NCBI GenBank assembly: GCA_023014485.1
Contig: JAJOZX010009050.1
Location: 1 to 64,000 of the forward strand
Source of the DNA: Bathynomus jamesi
Lineage: Eukaryota > Arthropoda > Malacostraca > Isopoda > Cirolanidae
Length of the DNA: 64,000 nt
Direction of reading: 5' to 3'
Positions 23,760 to 33,850 of the stretch are shown one piece after another (positions within the stretch are counted from its first letter, which is position 1; each line of letters opens with the position of its first letter). A program made the position numbers and the translations under genes. Under the pieces are notes generated by a model. The model was given only the letters and a program-made list of their open reading frames with translations. It did not search any database and had not been told where the DNA came from.

Positions 23760-24130
23760 CACAGAAAATGAAGGTAGATTTAATTTGAAGTAATCTCATT
23801 TGAGGCACCTATACTACTAGGTGCATCAAACTGTACTGAATGCAAAAAAAACTTCACTTTTCTACGTGAAGGTCAAAATAGGATAATAAAAACCCACTCT
23901 AATAGACAGAGTTTATTTCCACAACAGTTGTGATGCCCACTGTATCCACCCGAAGAGGATGCCAGTGGGCATCGAAACTGTTGTGGAAATAAACTCTGTC
24001 TATTAGAGTGGGTTTTTATTATCATAAACTGTAATGAACTGGAAACAGAAATAATCTCAACTAATGGTAAGCGTACAAAAACGCGATATTTCGAGAGATA
24101 CCGAATAATAGTAACATGGACAAAAGAGTT
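23760..24130 (+). promoter_or_regulatory. Orphan FReD promoter relic split by a hairpin element
   Basis: A diverged promoter block is recognisable: the palindrome variant TCTCATTTGAGG at 23794-23805, then GGTGCATCAAACTG-like sequence, and beyond the insert ACTGGAAACAGAAATAATCTC. The expected FReD gene does not follow. A hairpin element at 23882-24022 splits the block. Confidence 0.6.
23882..24022. mobile_element. Foldback element with degenerate hammerhead-like core
   Basis: Arms of about 60 bp (23882-23942 and 23962-24022) form a hairpin. The right arm and loop contain CCGAAGA (23950-23956), a GATGCC/GGCATC stem and GAAAC (23974-23978), the layout of a hammerhead core with two substitutions in the first box. 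It is probably a Penelope-derived scrap. Confidence 0.6.
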
Positions 24131-24238
24131 TAAGTGTATTGAAAAATGTGTATTGTAAAAATATTTAGTGTTAATATTTTTTTACATAACTATACCAAAG
24201 AAGAAGAGGAATGTGCTGCAACAAAGTCCTTGTACTTC

Positions 24239-24239
<1 letters not shown>

Positions 24240-24281
<42 letters not shown>
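24240..24281. repeat. (ATT)n microsatellite
   Basis: This ATT tract lies between the orphan promoter and the Penelope RT fragment. The rest of 24131-24468 shows nothing recognisable. Confidence 0.9.
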
Positions 24282-24283
<2 letters not shown>

Positions 24284-24468
24284 GGTTACAGTGTGCTCTA
24301 GTAGTTCAGTAATATTTTTCAAGTACAATAAATATTGTTGTAAAAATATATTCAAAAAAAGTAAATAAATACAAATTAAAATATATTATAAATATAACGG
24401 ATGAATGTGACGGCTAAAAGGGGAGGTGAGGGAACCATTCCAATTACTTTCAGATGTACTAGAACGAC

Positions 24469-24729
24469 TCAGAAAAAGTCACTAAAAGTCAGGCAATTTT
24501 GGAATGTGACAAAATGTGACAGAATGCCTAAAGGACCGGACCCACCCCCTGTAATATCTACTAGAAATTCAATCAAATCAGCAACATGGACTTTAGTGAA
24601 CAAAGAGCATAGGTCAAAACTAACCATTTTGAAATTTGAATCATTAGAAAAATTCAGTTTTTTAATAAGATCAATGATGTTCACAATATAGGAATCAGTG
24701 GCGGAACAAAGCATTTGTTGTAGAAACAT
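24469..24729 (-). pseudogene. Penelope-like reverse transcriptase fragment
   Basis: An 86-residue minus-strand frame contains FKMVSFDLCSLFTKVHVADLIEFL, which matches the RT palm motif of Penelope-like elements (VSFDVxSLFTxVP). It is a short internal fragment with no YxDD box. It sits between an orphan FReD promoter and the promoter of copy 4. Confidence 0.65.
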
Positions 24730-24739
24730 TTAGTAACTA

Positions 24740-24997
24740 GCTGTAATTCATTAAAATGAAAATAGTAACGGGGAATATCTAGGAAAATAAAAGAGAAAAT
24801 GAGAGCTAATCCACTTTGAAGTAATCTCGTTTGAAACTCCCACTCCAGGATTTCGTAAGTGTACTAGAGAGGACTCCGGATGTTTAGAGATATACTAAAG
24901 AGTGATAATGGGGAGAACAATGTATAAAAAGGGAAGAGATTGCGAAGCTATATAGCTATTACAATCGCTTTGCAGAGAAGGTTAAACAACAGCAAAA
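24740..24997 (+). promoter_or_regulatory. Proximal promoter of FReD copy 4
   Basis: A diverged palindrome TCTCGTTTGAAA lies at 24825-24836 and TATAAAAA at 24923-24930, 75 bp before ATG. The spacing between the two is about 40 bp shorter than in the other copies. Confidence 0.7.
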
Positions 24998-25917
24998 ATG
25001 TTTGAAACCAACCTCATGATCCCTCTCGTGATGATTGCTATAGTAAGCAAATTCGCTTGTGGAGAGACTAGTAAATCTACGACCACAGGCCTTTACAACA
25101 TCTTCAAAGAGATTGGATTCTCTCCTACTTGCGTGTCTCAAACTCTGGCGATCTGTGAGAACTCCGCAACAAGAGAGTCTTTATTGTTGGGGATGAGAAT
25201 ACAACTGCATTCAATACCAAATTCAGTGGACAAGCTTAAAGAAATCGAAAGGCGTCCTCGAAATTGTGCGGATCTTTTCAACTTTGATGACAAAGAGTCC
25301 GGGGTTCGAGCAGTGTACCTTTCAGTTGTTGCGAAAACCGACCTGTTTCTGTTTACTGCGACCAAACTACTGACGGAGGCGGATGGACGGTAATCCAACA
25401 TCGAGAGGCTCTTGCGCAGAGGGAAAATTTCTTCAGGAAATGGGTGGAGTACCAAATGGGTTTCGGAAACCTAATGGGGGAATTTTGGCTCGGTCTCGAC
25501 AACATTCACGCTCTCGTTAGCGATACTTTGATGGAGCTTAGGGTGGACCTTGAGGACTTCGATGGAAAAAAGCGTTGGGCCAAGTACGAACACTTTCACA
25601 TCGGGGACGCCGCTGAGAAATACCGTCTAGATTTGGGAGAATATTCGGGCAATGCCGGTGATTCATTAAGTCATTCAAACGGTTATAAATTTTCAACGAA
25701 GGATCAAGACAATGACCCCCGTGACAACGAAGACTGTTCGAATAAATTTCGCGGTGCATGGTGGTATAATAATTGCCATGAGTCGAACCTGAATGGGTAC
25801 CATCATGAAGGCAATCACACTTCATACGCGGATGGCATCAACTGGAAAGCATTTCGTGGTTATCGTCACTCTCTGAAAGTAACGTCTCTCAGCCTCAAAC
25901 CAAAATTCGTGAACTAA
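24998..25917 (+). pseudogene. FReD copy 4, the most diverged paralogue, one 1-bp deletion
   Basis: The signal peptide (MFETNLMIPLVMIAIVSKF), N-terminal region and start of the fibrinogen domain (RPRNCADLF) are open to about 25318. There CCCTTT reads CCTTT and the frame shifts. The remainder, from GGGWTVIQHREAL to the stop at 25917, is open in the other frame. Without the lesion the product would be 306 aa. It differs from the other copies throughout: two extra residues in the calcium loop (DQDNDPRDNEDC) and the pocket WWYNNCHESN. It is the oldest-looking member, possibly functional if the single deletion is an error. Confidence 0.85.
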
Positions 25918-25986
25918 ATTCGGAGCAAATGGCTTCTTTGTGACATATTAATTTCATGTGGAGAAAAATGTATATCATGAAAATAT

Positions 25987-26024
<38 letters not shown>

Positions 26025-26390
26025 TTCTAAAAAGGTTTAAGAAGAATTTTTCTATAAGAGAAGCTGTACTTTTGACACAATTATAATTTTACTTGAAAAG
26101 GCGGCATTAATTGGCATAAGCGATGTTCTGGCTTCATGCTTGCCTGTCTCATTGGTATTATTATTATTATTTATTATTATTATTATTATTATTGAATATT
26201 AATATATATGTATATATATGTGTGTCTAAAACTTACAATATATAATCTCTATGTCTTTATCTCTCTTTGTTAATAGACATTTACAAGTAAAGTAAATATA
26301 TCCTTATTTCTCTGCATTATCTAACAAGGTTCGTAGAATACCCCATTTCTGATAATAAATCATAGACTTTGCTTGGGAATGGTAGTGTCA
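25918..26390. repeat. 3' flank of FReD copy 4, diverged
   Basis: An AAT tract is at about 25990-26024 and an ATT tract at about 26155-26193. Otherwise the sequence is AT-rich with little similarity to the other 3' flanks. No gene is seen. Confidence 0.65.
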
Positions 26391-26393
26391 TAC

Positions 26394-26396
<3 letters not shown>

Positions 26397-26459
<63 letters not shown>

Positions 26460-26656
26460 AAGAAACCACAAAGCAACACGTGATCTTTTTAATAAGCAAA
26501 GAACCACAGGGAAAAGGAAAAGGAAGCACGAAGTGAAGTCCGAGCGCTTTCGTGATATATTTCACATCTTCAGGGACAAGAAAGATGTGAATATATCACG
26601 AAAGCGCTCGGGCTTCGTGTTTGCTTTTCCTTTTCCCTGTGGTTCTTTGCTTATAT

Positions 26657-26698
<42 letters not shown>
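26397..26698. mobile_element. Foldback element between TA tracts, with hammerhead-like core
   Basis: TA tracts lie at about 26397-26443 and 26656-26698. Between them, arms at 26492-26571 and 26581-26654 form a hairpin with a 9-10 nt loop. On the minus strand the left arm has CTGAAGA (26567-26573), a short GTGA/TCAC hairpin and CGAAAG, a degenerate hammerhead layout. No protein is encoded. Confidence 0.65.
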
Positions 26699-26701
<3 letters not shown>

Positions 26702-27235
26702 GGCACTAACCGTCCCACATATATATGTATATATGTATGTGTATATTATGTACATAGATATATATGGAGCAGACCTTCTATTCAGACGTAAATCATAGGA
26801 TTTTAACTCTACATTTTCAACTTCATCCAAATTTTTATATTCTTTTTCTTTATGCATGAAGGAGGGGCCAAGGGCAAATGCCCGCAAAAGCGCGCTCCCC
26901 CCCCCCCCCGCTCCATATAAGAAGAAGAGCCAAATTCAGTCACAATTCATAATATAATTATAACTTTTTAAAATATAATAATTATAATAATAAAAGTTTG
27001 TAAAAAGTTGATGTAGTATTTTTCCTGTCTATAATAATTGCACCCATACTAATGACTCATTATAAATTTAATTGAATTTTTTAAAAGATTTTTTTAATGT
27101 GATAAATTTCTTATAATGTAAAAAATAAATATTGTTTGATTTAAATGTATTTTTTAACCAATATTCTCATTGTAACAATCCTTTCCCAAAAATTTTGAAT
27201 TATTGGCATTTTTATAAAAAATGGTGTCTACGCTC
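26699..27235. other. Uncharacterised stretch, poly(C) run and FReD-type 3' flank
   Basis: The left half has a C run near 26899-26909 and an eroded repeat I cannot name. From about 26990 it resembles the usual FReD 3' flank, including AATAAA near 27126 and the CCAATATTCTCATTG stretch. No gene is seen. Confidence 0.5.
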
Positions 27236-27450
27236 CGAAATTAGACAGAGAAAGAGAGAGAGTTACGAGGAAAAGTAGTACCTCAAAAGGCCTTGCGGCC
27301 CATACCGAGGAGGTACCAATGGCAACAGGTGCAAGATTCGGTCTAACCTTTTCTTGAACAAATCCACAGAAGAACTGTTCACAACTTCTGAAGGTTAGTT
27401 GAAGGTTAGAAAGAGAGAGAGAGAAAGATAGATAGGTAGATAGATACAGC

Positions 27451-27506
<56 letters not shown>

Positions 27507-27540
27507 GAGAGAAGTCGTAAAATGAAAGAGACATGAGAAA
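27236..27540 (-). mobile_element. CR1-like LINE 3' end followed by GA-rich repeats
   Basis: Minus-strand translation from about 27405 down to 27268 gives a classic LINE C-terminus: LPSEVVNSSSVDLFKKRLDRILHL, then PPRYGPQGLLRYYFS and a stop. The stop runs into CT repeats (GA on the + strand, 27243-27263). The other side is an impure GA tract to about 27520. Only the last 45 codons or so of the element are present. Confidence 0.75.
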
Positions 27541-27950
27541 ATAATTTTATACAAAAAAATTATTATTTCCATATTCTGTATTCGTACTTAACCCTTTAAG
27601 AAAATTAGCTAACTTCTGTACTTTATCTGTCTATATTCAATACTTTTTTATGAATGAAGAAAGACGCAACAGAATGGAAGTTGGTGGAGATATTGGCAAT
27701 GATTAAACTCAATTTAACGTAGGCCTATCTGCTCAAAGTATTCTTAATATGACAAATAAGGGTGAAATTTTTGAAAACGGTGCTAATTCTCGTATCATTA
27801 TTTCAATAAGCGTAAAACACATTTCTTATTTGAGGTAATTAATTAATTAATTAATTAATTAATAATAATAACAATAATAATAACAATAATAATAATAATA
27901 ATACGTAACATTTTAAACTCAACATTTATATCATTGTTAAAAATCAAATC
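27541..27950. repeat. Array 3' flank of unit 4
   Basis: This block, conserved among units, contains a TTAA-rich run (27837-27861) and an AAT tract at about 27861-27902. It is more diverged here than elsewhere. No gene is seen. Confidence 0.6.
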
Positions 27951-28440
27951 AAATAAAAGATGACAATATTACTCTTGTAAGGGTAAATGAAATTAAAATT
28001 AGACAATAAGCTAAATTTCAAAATTCATATACAAAATATCAAATAAAAAATATCAACATTTCTCTGTATTTTATCTTTGTTCATATTATTAGAAATCTAT
28101 AAACTAAACGATGCCTCATATATTTATCAAATCGTCCATCATAATACTCCACCAGACATAATCCAAAACAAAATATGAGCTTTCCAAACGCTACACCGAT
28201 TTAATACAAGACAATCAAACGTATTCATCAGAAAACCGAAAGATAAATTCCTCAGATCATACAAGTCAGAAGAGTGTATACACTTTGTTATTTCCATAAT
28301 AAAAATGAATCTATATCCTTATTTAGCAAAACAAAAACAATAAAATTACTAAATGATAAAATAAAATTAAATAAACTCAATTAACAAAGTATCTAATAAT
28401 TAATTATTTGTATTTAAAAGTTTAGCTTCTTAAATTCAAA
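27951..28440 (+). mobile_element. 3' part of the unit-internal RT relic (unit 4)
   Basis: Only the C-terminal part of the decayed RT is left, corresponding to about 5010-5450 of unit 1. The upstream palm region is deleted. Confidence 0.65.
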
Positions 28441-28497
28441 CAAAAATGATTCTATAATTTTAGCTGAATAGCTGTATGTACACTGTACAGGGTGGGA

Positions 28498-30150
28498 GAA
28501 AAGTCTTTAAGAATTTAATACATACATGTACTTTATTTCCTTACCAAAATTATACGGATAAGTGTTCAAATGATGAAACAAATCAAACAAAATGTCTATA
28601 AGAATTTTATTGATACAAATATTTTGTTAAATTGTAATTTAATCTTGAAAGAGTTCTCCATTCGCTATGATACATTTGTGGCCTCATTCTCTCTGTGAAA
28701 CTCTTCATTGTTTTTCTGAACATATCTAGTGGGATCCTTTCAGTTCTTCATCTATTGCGCAGCCAAGGGCATTCACATTTGGATAGATGAAACCAAGGGT
28801 TTAAAGTTTGTCACGCAAATAAGCCCAAAGCCTGAAATCACATGGGGTTAAATCAGGTGATCTGGCTGGCCACTCGATAGAACGTCGCCGCCCAAGCCAT
28901 CTTCCTTCAACGTTGGTACGCAGAATCTAACGTGCAGCTGCGGAGTAATGTGGCGGTGCTGCATCATGTTGATAAAGCCAATTCCTGCCAACGCCATAAG
29001 TAAACTGTGGCGACACTTTCTCAATACCTAGCAAAAGCGTTTCCTATCTCAATATGTCAAAGGAAACGAGTCCTAAATAACCAATGCACACCCAAAGTGT
29101 AAGTGTAGCCGTTTTAACGGGTTTACCCAGTGGTATTGTGGATTTTATTCGCCCAGTAGTGAACGCAGGGCCGTAGCCAGACCAAATCAGTAGGAGGGGC
29201 GGAGAAATTGACAGGGGGGACAATGAAAAAATTTAATGTCATTTTTTGTGAATATCGAAATATAGTGCAGAAAATTACATTCAAAACTATAACAAGTAAA
29301 ACACCGTAGGCTAAATAAAAAAATGATCAAACCGATACATATAGATAGGCATATTGGGTTATAGAATACAATATTTAGTCTAAATTTAGTGTAAATAAAA
29401 GTCTTTTGTAAGTTTTTTTAATTTTAGAATAACTGTATGCGGCGAGTTTTTTTTAGCGAAATTCTTTAGGAATTCAAACATGTCTATTTGCTTCGTTCTC
29501 TTATTTTCAAAGGCAAGTAAAACAAGTTGGCTTTGGCGTTTTTGTAGCATGGAACGCCGTTGCGGTTGGTTTTCCCAGGGGGGGCATATTATTTTCCAGG
29601 GTGGGGGCTTTGACCCCCGTGGCCCCCCATTGGCTACGGGCCTGAGTGAACGTTGTGTTTGTTTCCTTTACTCGTTAAATCGAAGACACATTCATCTGAA
29701 AATGTGATCTTCCCAAGAAAATCTGGATCACTGTTGAACTTTTGTCTCATTGTTTCAGCAAACTGCAGCCGTCTATCAGAATCATCGTCGTAAATGAGCT
29801 GAGAGTAACTGGGTTTGTAATCGTGATACTCCTTTGATTTCAAAATTTTTGCTACTGAAAATGCGGAAATGCCCAATTCCTGTGCTACTTTTTTCACTGA
29901 AGTTGTTGGATGGACTTGAAAAGTGGCGAGGACATTTTCTTTGGTGTTGTCTCTTGTTGCCGTTACCGGCTTTCCGCTTTGAGCTTCCAGTTTCGAAGAG
30001 TGGTTGCAATTGGTGGTGGTTTATTATATTTTTCTTGAAATAAAGCAAACTTTCTTTACAATTATTATAAGAAATAGCCCACGATACAAGATCTACTTTT
30101 TCTTCATTGCTGGATTCCATCCTTACTGACATGGCGCTGACTGGAACTTA
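28498..30150 (-). mobile_element. Mariner-like element, family 2, broken and invaded
   Basis: A left end CAGGGTGGGAGAAAAGTC follows a TA at 28496-28497. On the minus strand the C-terminal catalytic motif IEWPARSPDLTPCDF is at about 28840-28900. The first Asp, in ITFSDECVFD, is near 29690-29720, and helix-turn-helix sequence continues to about 30130. A hAT MITE (29166-29644) lies between. Several stops and indels disable it. The right terminal repeat is not found. Its N-terminal part is duplicated at 1-493. Confidence 0.75.
29166..29644. mobile_element. hAT-type MITE with 8-bp target duplication AGTGAACG
   Basis: The ends are CAGGGCCGTAGCCA and TGGCTACGGGCCTG. Perfect 8-bp repeats AGTGAACG flank it at 29158-29165 and 29645-29652. 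The 479-bp body has no convincing coding frame. Its ends resemble those of the element at 44564-45291. Confidence 0.9.
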
Positions 30151-30219
30151 TTTATTATTAACAAATCATTTGTATGTATGAAATCCTTAAAGAGTTTTCT
30201 CACATTCTGTACTTATAAA

Positions 30220-30459
30220 CATAATATATATATATGCATGTTATTATGTGTGTGTGTGTGTGTGTGTGTGTGCGTGCGGGTGTGTGTGGGCGGGTGTGCG
30301 TGCGCGTTTGCTTGTCAAGTCTAAAGTATGTATATATATATATTTTTTTTTTTTATCTCATCATCAAAACCAAAAATAAAATAATAAATTGTATATATTA
30401 TTATTATTGTTATTATTATTATTATTGTTATTATTATTATTATTATTATTATTTATTAT

Positions 30460-30490
<31 letters not shown>
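30220..30490. repeat. Microsatellite cluster: TA, TG, ATT, AGT
   Basis: A TG tract is at 30247-30272, an ATT tract at about 30397-30460 and an AGT tract at about 30461-30490. It is the duplicate of 559-833. Confidence 0.9.
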
Positions 30491-30600
30491 TTTGCAATTT
30501 TCACTTCTCTCATGTAATAAATAAATTAAATCACATTAAATTTGCCTAAAAAGCTTCCATGCTTCCAACGGCGTATTCAGATTAGAATACCGTGAATATG

Positions 30601-30760
30601 CGCCATGGTGGTGCAGTGGTTAGCGTCGCTGACTATGAATCCATCAGCACCGGGATCGAGACCCGGTGACAGCAGCCCTCGATGGCAGCAGCCGGCGCGC
30701 AGCAAAACCCAGCTGTTCATCATTCCACACAATAAAGAAAGTTGTTCGTAGATAAATGGG
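30601..30760 (+). mobile_element. tRNA-derived SINE
   Basis: A box A-like TGGTGCAGTGGTTAGCG near 30606-30623 and a box B-like GGGATCGAGACCC near 30652-30664 show an RNA polymerase III promoter of tRNA origin. It inserted in spacer sequence that is uninterrupted at about 41760-41775. It is not a tRNA gene because the stems do not fold into a full cloverleaf. Confidence 0.7.
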
Positions 30761-30900
30761 TACCCTGGGTGGCATAGTGTTTAAGACGCTGGGTTGCTGG
30801 TGGGGAGTGGTTCGGATTCCACGTTAAACTGTAGGTCTAAAGTGGAGCAAAAATCTTGACCTTCGTTACAGTGAACAATTCTGGCGGAAGCTAACCAAAG
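30761..30900 (+). mobile_element. Second tRNA-like SINE half
   Basis: A second pair of polymerase III-like boxes, GGTGGCATAGTGTTTAAGACG near 30767 and GGTTCGGATTCCACG near 30810, directly follows the first SINE. Its 3' part also occurs alone at 831-927, and a related scrap at about 10736-10770. Confidence 0.55.
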
Positions 30901-30904
30901 GTAT

Positions 30905-31640
30905 ATATTAATGCCACATCAGATATGGAAACTGTAAAGAAAAATACTGAAAAATATTGTACAATTTTATGTAATTTTTTTTTTTTTTTAATAAAAATTT
31001 TGTTTGATTTTTCTTTGAATAAATGTTTGTTGTCAGTTTATGCCTGATTTTATATACATATATACGTATGTCTATATTATACAAAAAATAAGAGTGAGTG
31101 TAAAACACATGGAGAATCAGAAGAAAAGAGTATTAAATAGTAGAAATTGTAAAAAGATAGTGGGTCTAACATTTACAAGGACGTTTCATGATCTACCGAC
31201 TGTACACTTTGTATGGATTCGTAAATACAAAATTAACCAGAATGGAATTGAAACGAGACCAAGAAAAAATAAGAGAAAAGTAGGAACAACTTAATTTCTC
31301 TTTGAAAGACCATTTCAAATATTCATGAAGTAAAAAGACAGATTTACAAAGTAGTTTCCTCATTTGCAACGATTTTTCAATTACACATTGAAAATAACTG
31401 CAACAAAATCATAACTTACTCTAAATCAACTTAAACAAATATAAAATAACAACTGAATCTATAACTGAAAGCATCGAAAGCATAATGTTCACGGAACGAA
31501 ACCATTTTCAAGTCTGATTTAATGACAATTGGACAGTCATGTCACAGATCATTTATTTTACAAACAATTAGTAAATAGATTTAATTCATTCAAACGAAAA
31601 TAGTAATATTGTTGAAATTGATGAAAATGAAAATATTATC
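30905..31640. repeat. Array spacer upstream of FReD copy 5
   Basis: This is the conserved spacer, closest to that of unit 1 (928-1660). No gene is seen. Confidence 0.7.
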
Positions 31641-31910
31641 AGGGAATAAATTGGGAAATAAAAATGAGAGCGGATCTAGTTTGGAGTAATCTCATTTGGG
31701 ATGCACTCTTCAGGATTTTCGAAGTGCACCAGACAGGAAATAGAAATAATCTGAAGTGAGGGTACGCCCACAAAACCCACCATGTTTACAGGTATACTGA
31801 AGCAAGATAATTCGCATAAAAAAATGTATAAAAAGGAGAGGATTTTTCAAAGCTACTGTACCTAACTGTTAGAAGCCAGTTATACGACAGGTTAAAGAAG
31901 AAGAGCAAAT
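31641..31910 (+). promoter_or_regulatory. Proximal promoter of FReD copy 5
   Basis: The palindrome carries one change, TCTCATTTGGGA, at 31690-31701. TATAAAAAGG is at 31827-31836, 84 bp before the ATG. Confidence 0.75.
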
Positions 31911-32825
31911 ATGGTTGAATCCATCTTTCTGATCTCACTCTTGATGATCGCTTTAGTGAGCAAATTTGGTTGTGCAAAGAGGAGTGAACCTACGATGATA
32001 GAACTTTACAACCTCTTCGAAGAGATTGGATTCTCTCCTGCGTGCGTATCTCAAACTCTAGCGCACTGTGAGAACTCTGCAAGTGATTCCTTAATGCATT
32101 CAATGAAAGTACAAATGCATTCGATTCAACATTCGATGGACAATTTCAAAGAAGTTAAAAACCCTCCTCGAAACTGTGCAGACCTTTTTAACATCGGCGA
32201 TAAAGTGTCTGGGGTTCGAACAGTGTACCCTTTCAGCTTTTGCGAAAATCGACCCGTTCCCGTTTACTGTGATCAAACTACTGACGGAGGCGGATGGACA
32301 GTATTTCAACATCGAGAGGCTCTTCCACAAAGAGAAAACTTCTTCAGGAAATGGACAGAGTACAAACTAGGTTTCGGAAAACTAGAGGGAGAATTTTGGC
32401 TCGGTCTTGACAACATTCACGCTCTCGTTAGCAACACTCTAATGGAACTGAGAGTGGACCTTGAGGACTTCGATGGGAAAAAGCGTTGGGCAAAGTACGA
32501 ACACTTTTACATCGGAGACGGCACTCAAAAATACCTCTTGGATTTGGGAGAATATTCCGGAAACGCCGGAGATTCATTAACTTATCAAAACGGTCAAAAA
32601 TTTACAACGAAAGATCAAGACAACGACACGTCTGGGAACAATTGTGCTGAGAAATACCGCGGTGCATGGTGGTACGCAGCATTTCATCATTCCAACCTGA
32701 ATGGGTACCAACATGAAGGCAATCACACTTCATTCGCTGATGGCATCAACTGGAACGAATTCCGTGGGTTTCACTACTCTCTGAAAACAACAACCCTCAG
32801 CGTCAGACCAAAATTCAAAAACTAA
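31911..32825 (+). CDS. FReD copy 5, secreted fibrinogen-domain lectin lacking Cys258
   Basis: Intact 304-codon single-exon gene with the family layout: signal peptide to about residue 22, a short N-terminal region with two Cys, and the fibrinogen domain from residue 88 with GGGW, EFWLGLDNIHAL, the calcium motif DQDND and ADGINW. The conserved Cys258 of the pocket is Phe (WWYAAFHHSN; TGT to TTT near 32684). That should leave Cys245 unpaired and alter the pocket loop. The rest of the frame is intact. A poly(A) signal AATAAA lies at 33089-33094. The role as a secreted recognition lectin is inferred from the family. Confidence 0.9.
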   Translation: MVESIFLISLLMIALVSKFGCAKRSEPTMIELYNLFEEIGFSPACVSQTLAHCENSASDSLMHSMKVQMHSIQHSMDNFKEVKNPPRNCADLFNIGDKVSGVRTVYPFSFCENRPVPVYCDQTTDGGGWTVFQHREALPQRENFFRKWTEYKLGFGKLEGEFWLGLDNIHALVSNTLMELRVDLEDFDGKKRWAKYEHFYIGDGTQKYLLDLGEYSGNAGDSLTYQNGQKFTTKDQDNDTSGNNCAEKYRGAWWYAAFHHSNLNGYQHEGNHTSFADGINWNEFRGFHYSLKTTTLSVRPKFKN

Positions 32826-32926
32826 AATCACAAAGAATTATAGTTATTTCTTGATATCATATTTATTGTATTTACAGACAAGTGCTATATCTCTTAAAAT
32901 TTTCTAGGTTTTGCTTATTGTAATAA

Positions 32927-32980
<54 letters not shown>

Positions 32981-33210
32981 TTGTTGCAGCAGCATTTTTC
33001 CTGATTTTAATAACTGCATCTGTATTAATGACATATTATAAATTTTTTTGAAGATTTTTTCGTATGATACACTTGTTATAAAATGAAAAATAAATACTGT
33101 TTGGAAGAAATCTATTTTTGAACCAATATTTTCATTGTAACAATCCTTTCGCAAAAACATTGAATTATTGGCATTTTTCCTAAAAATGGTGTGTATGGTT
33201 CCAAAATAGA

Positions 33211-33271
<61 letters not shown>

Positions 33272-33605
33272 AAGATAAGAAAATTATTTTTAAAGAAAAA
33301 TATAAGGTATATTATCATATTCTGTATTTGTACTTAACTCACTAAGAAAATTAGCCACCACCTCTGTTTTATCTATCCCTATTCCATACATTTTTTGTGA
33401 ATGAATAAAGACGCAAAAGAATTGAAGTTGCTAAAGATATTGGCAATGATTACACACGATTTAACGTTTCTGCTCAAAATACTCCATTTGTGATGAACAA
33501 AGATGAAAATTTCAAAGCAATGCAAATTTTGATAACATTATTTAAACATGGCTAAAATCCATTTCTTAACTGAGGTAATTAAATAGTTTTTTAATTAAAT
33601 AATTG

Positions 33606-33650
<45 letters not shown>

Positions 33651-33850
33651 GTTATAATAATACTGTACTAATACTAATAATAATAGACATTTTAATCTTA
33701 ACATTTAGATTAGTGTTAAAAGAAGCTGTATCTAACTTTCATGACGGAAATTATTTCATTAAGTCAAATTTAGAATTTGACAATATATATATATATTTAA
33801 GGAAATAATATAACAAATTCGTATGATGACGTAGTGTGACTAAAAGTTTA
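32826..33850. repeat. 3' flank of unit 5 with AAT and GA tracts
   Basis: AAT tract at about 32929-32980, poly(A) signal 33089-33094, GA tract at about 33207-33267, a further AAT tract at about 33606-33648. Long IIII and SLSL frames come from these tracts. No gene is seen. Confidence 0.75.

Noticed and set aside
26880..26910. Poly(C) run as a functional site
   Set aside because: It is a homopolymer in an eroded repeat with no conserved counterpart in other units.
30601..30680. tRNA gene
   Set aside because: Box A and box B are present but the cloverleaf cannot be completed; a SINE fits better.
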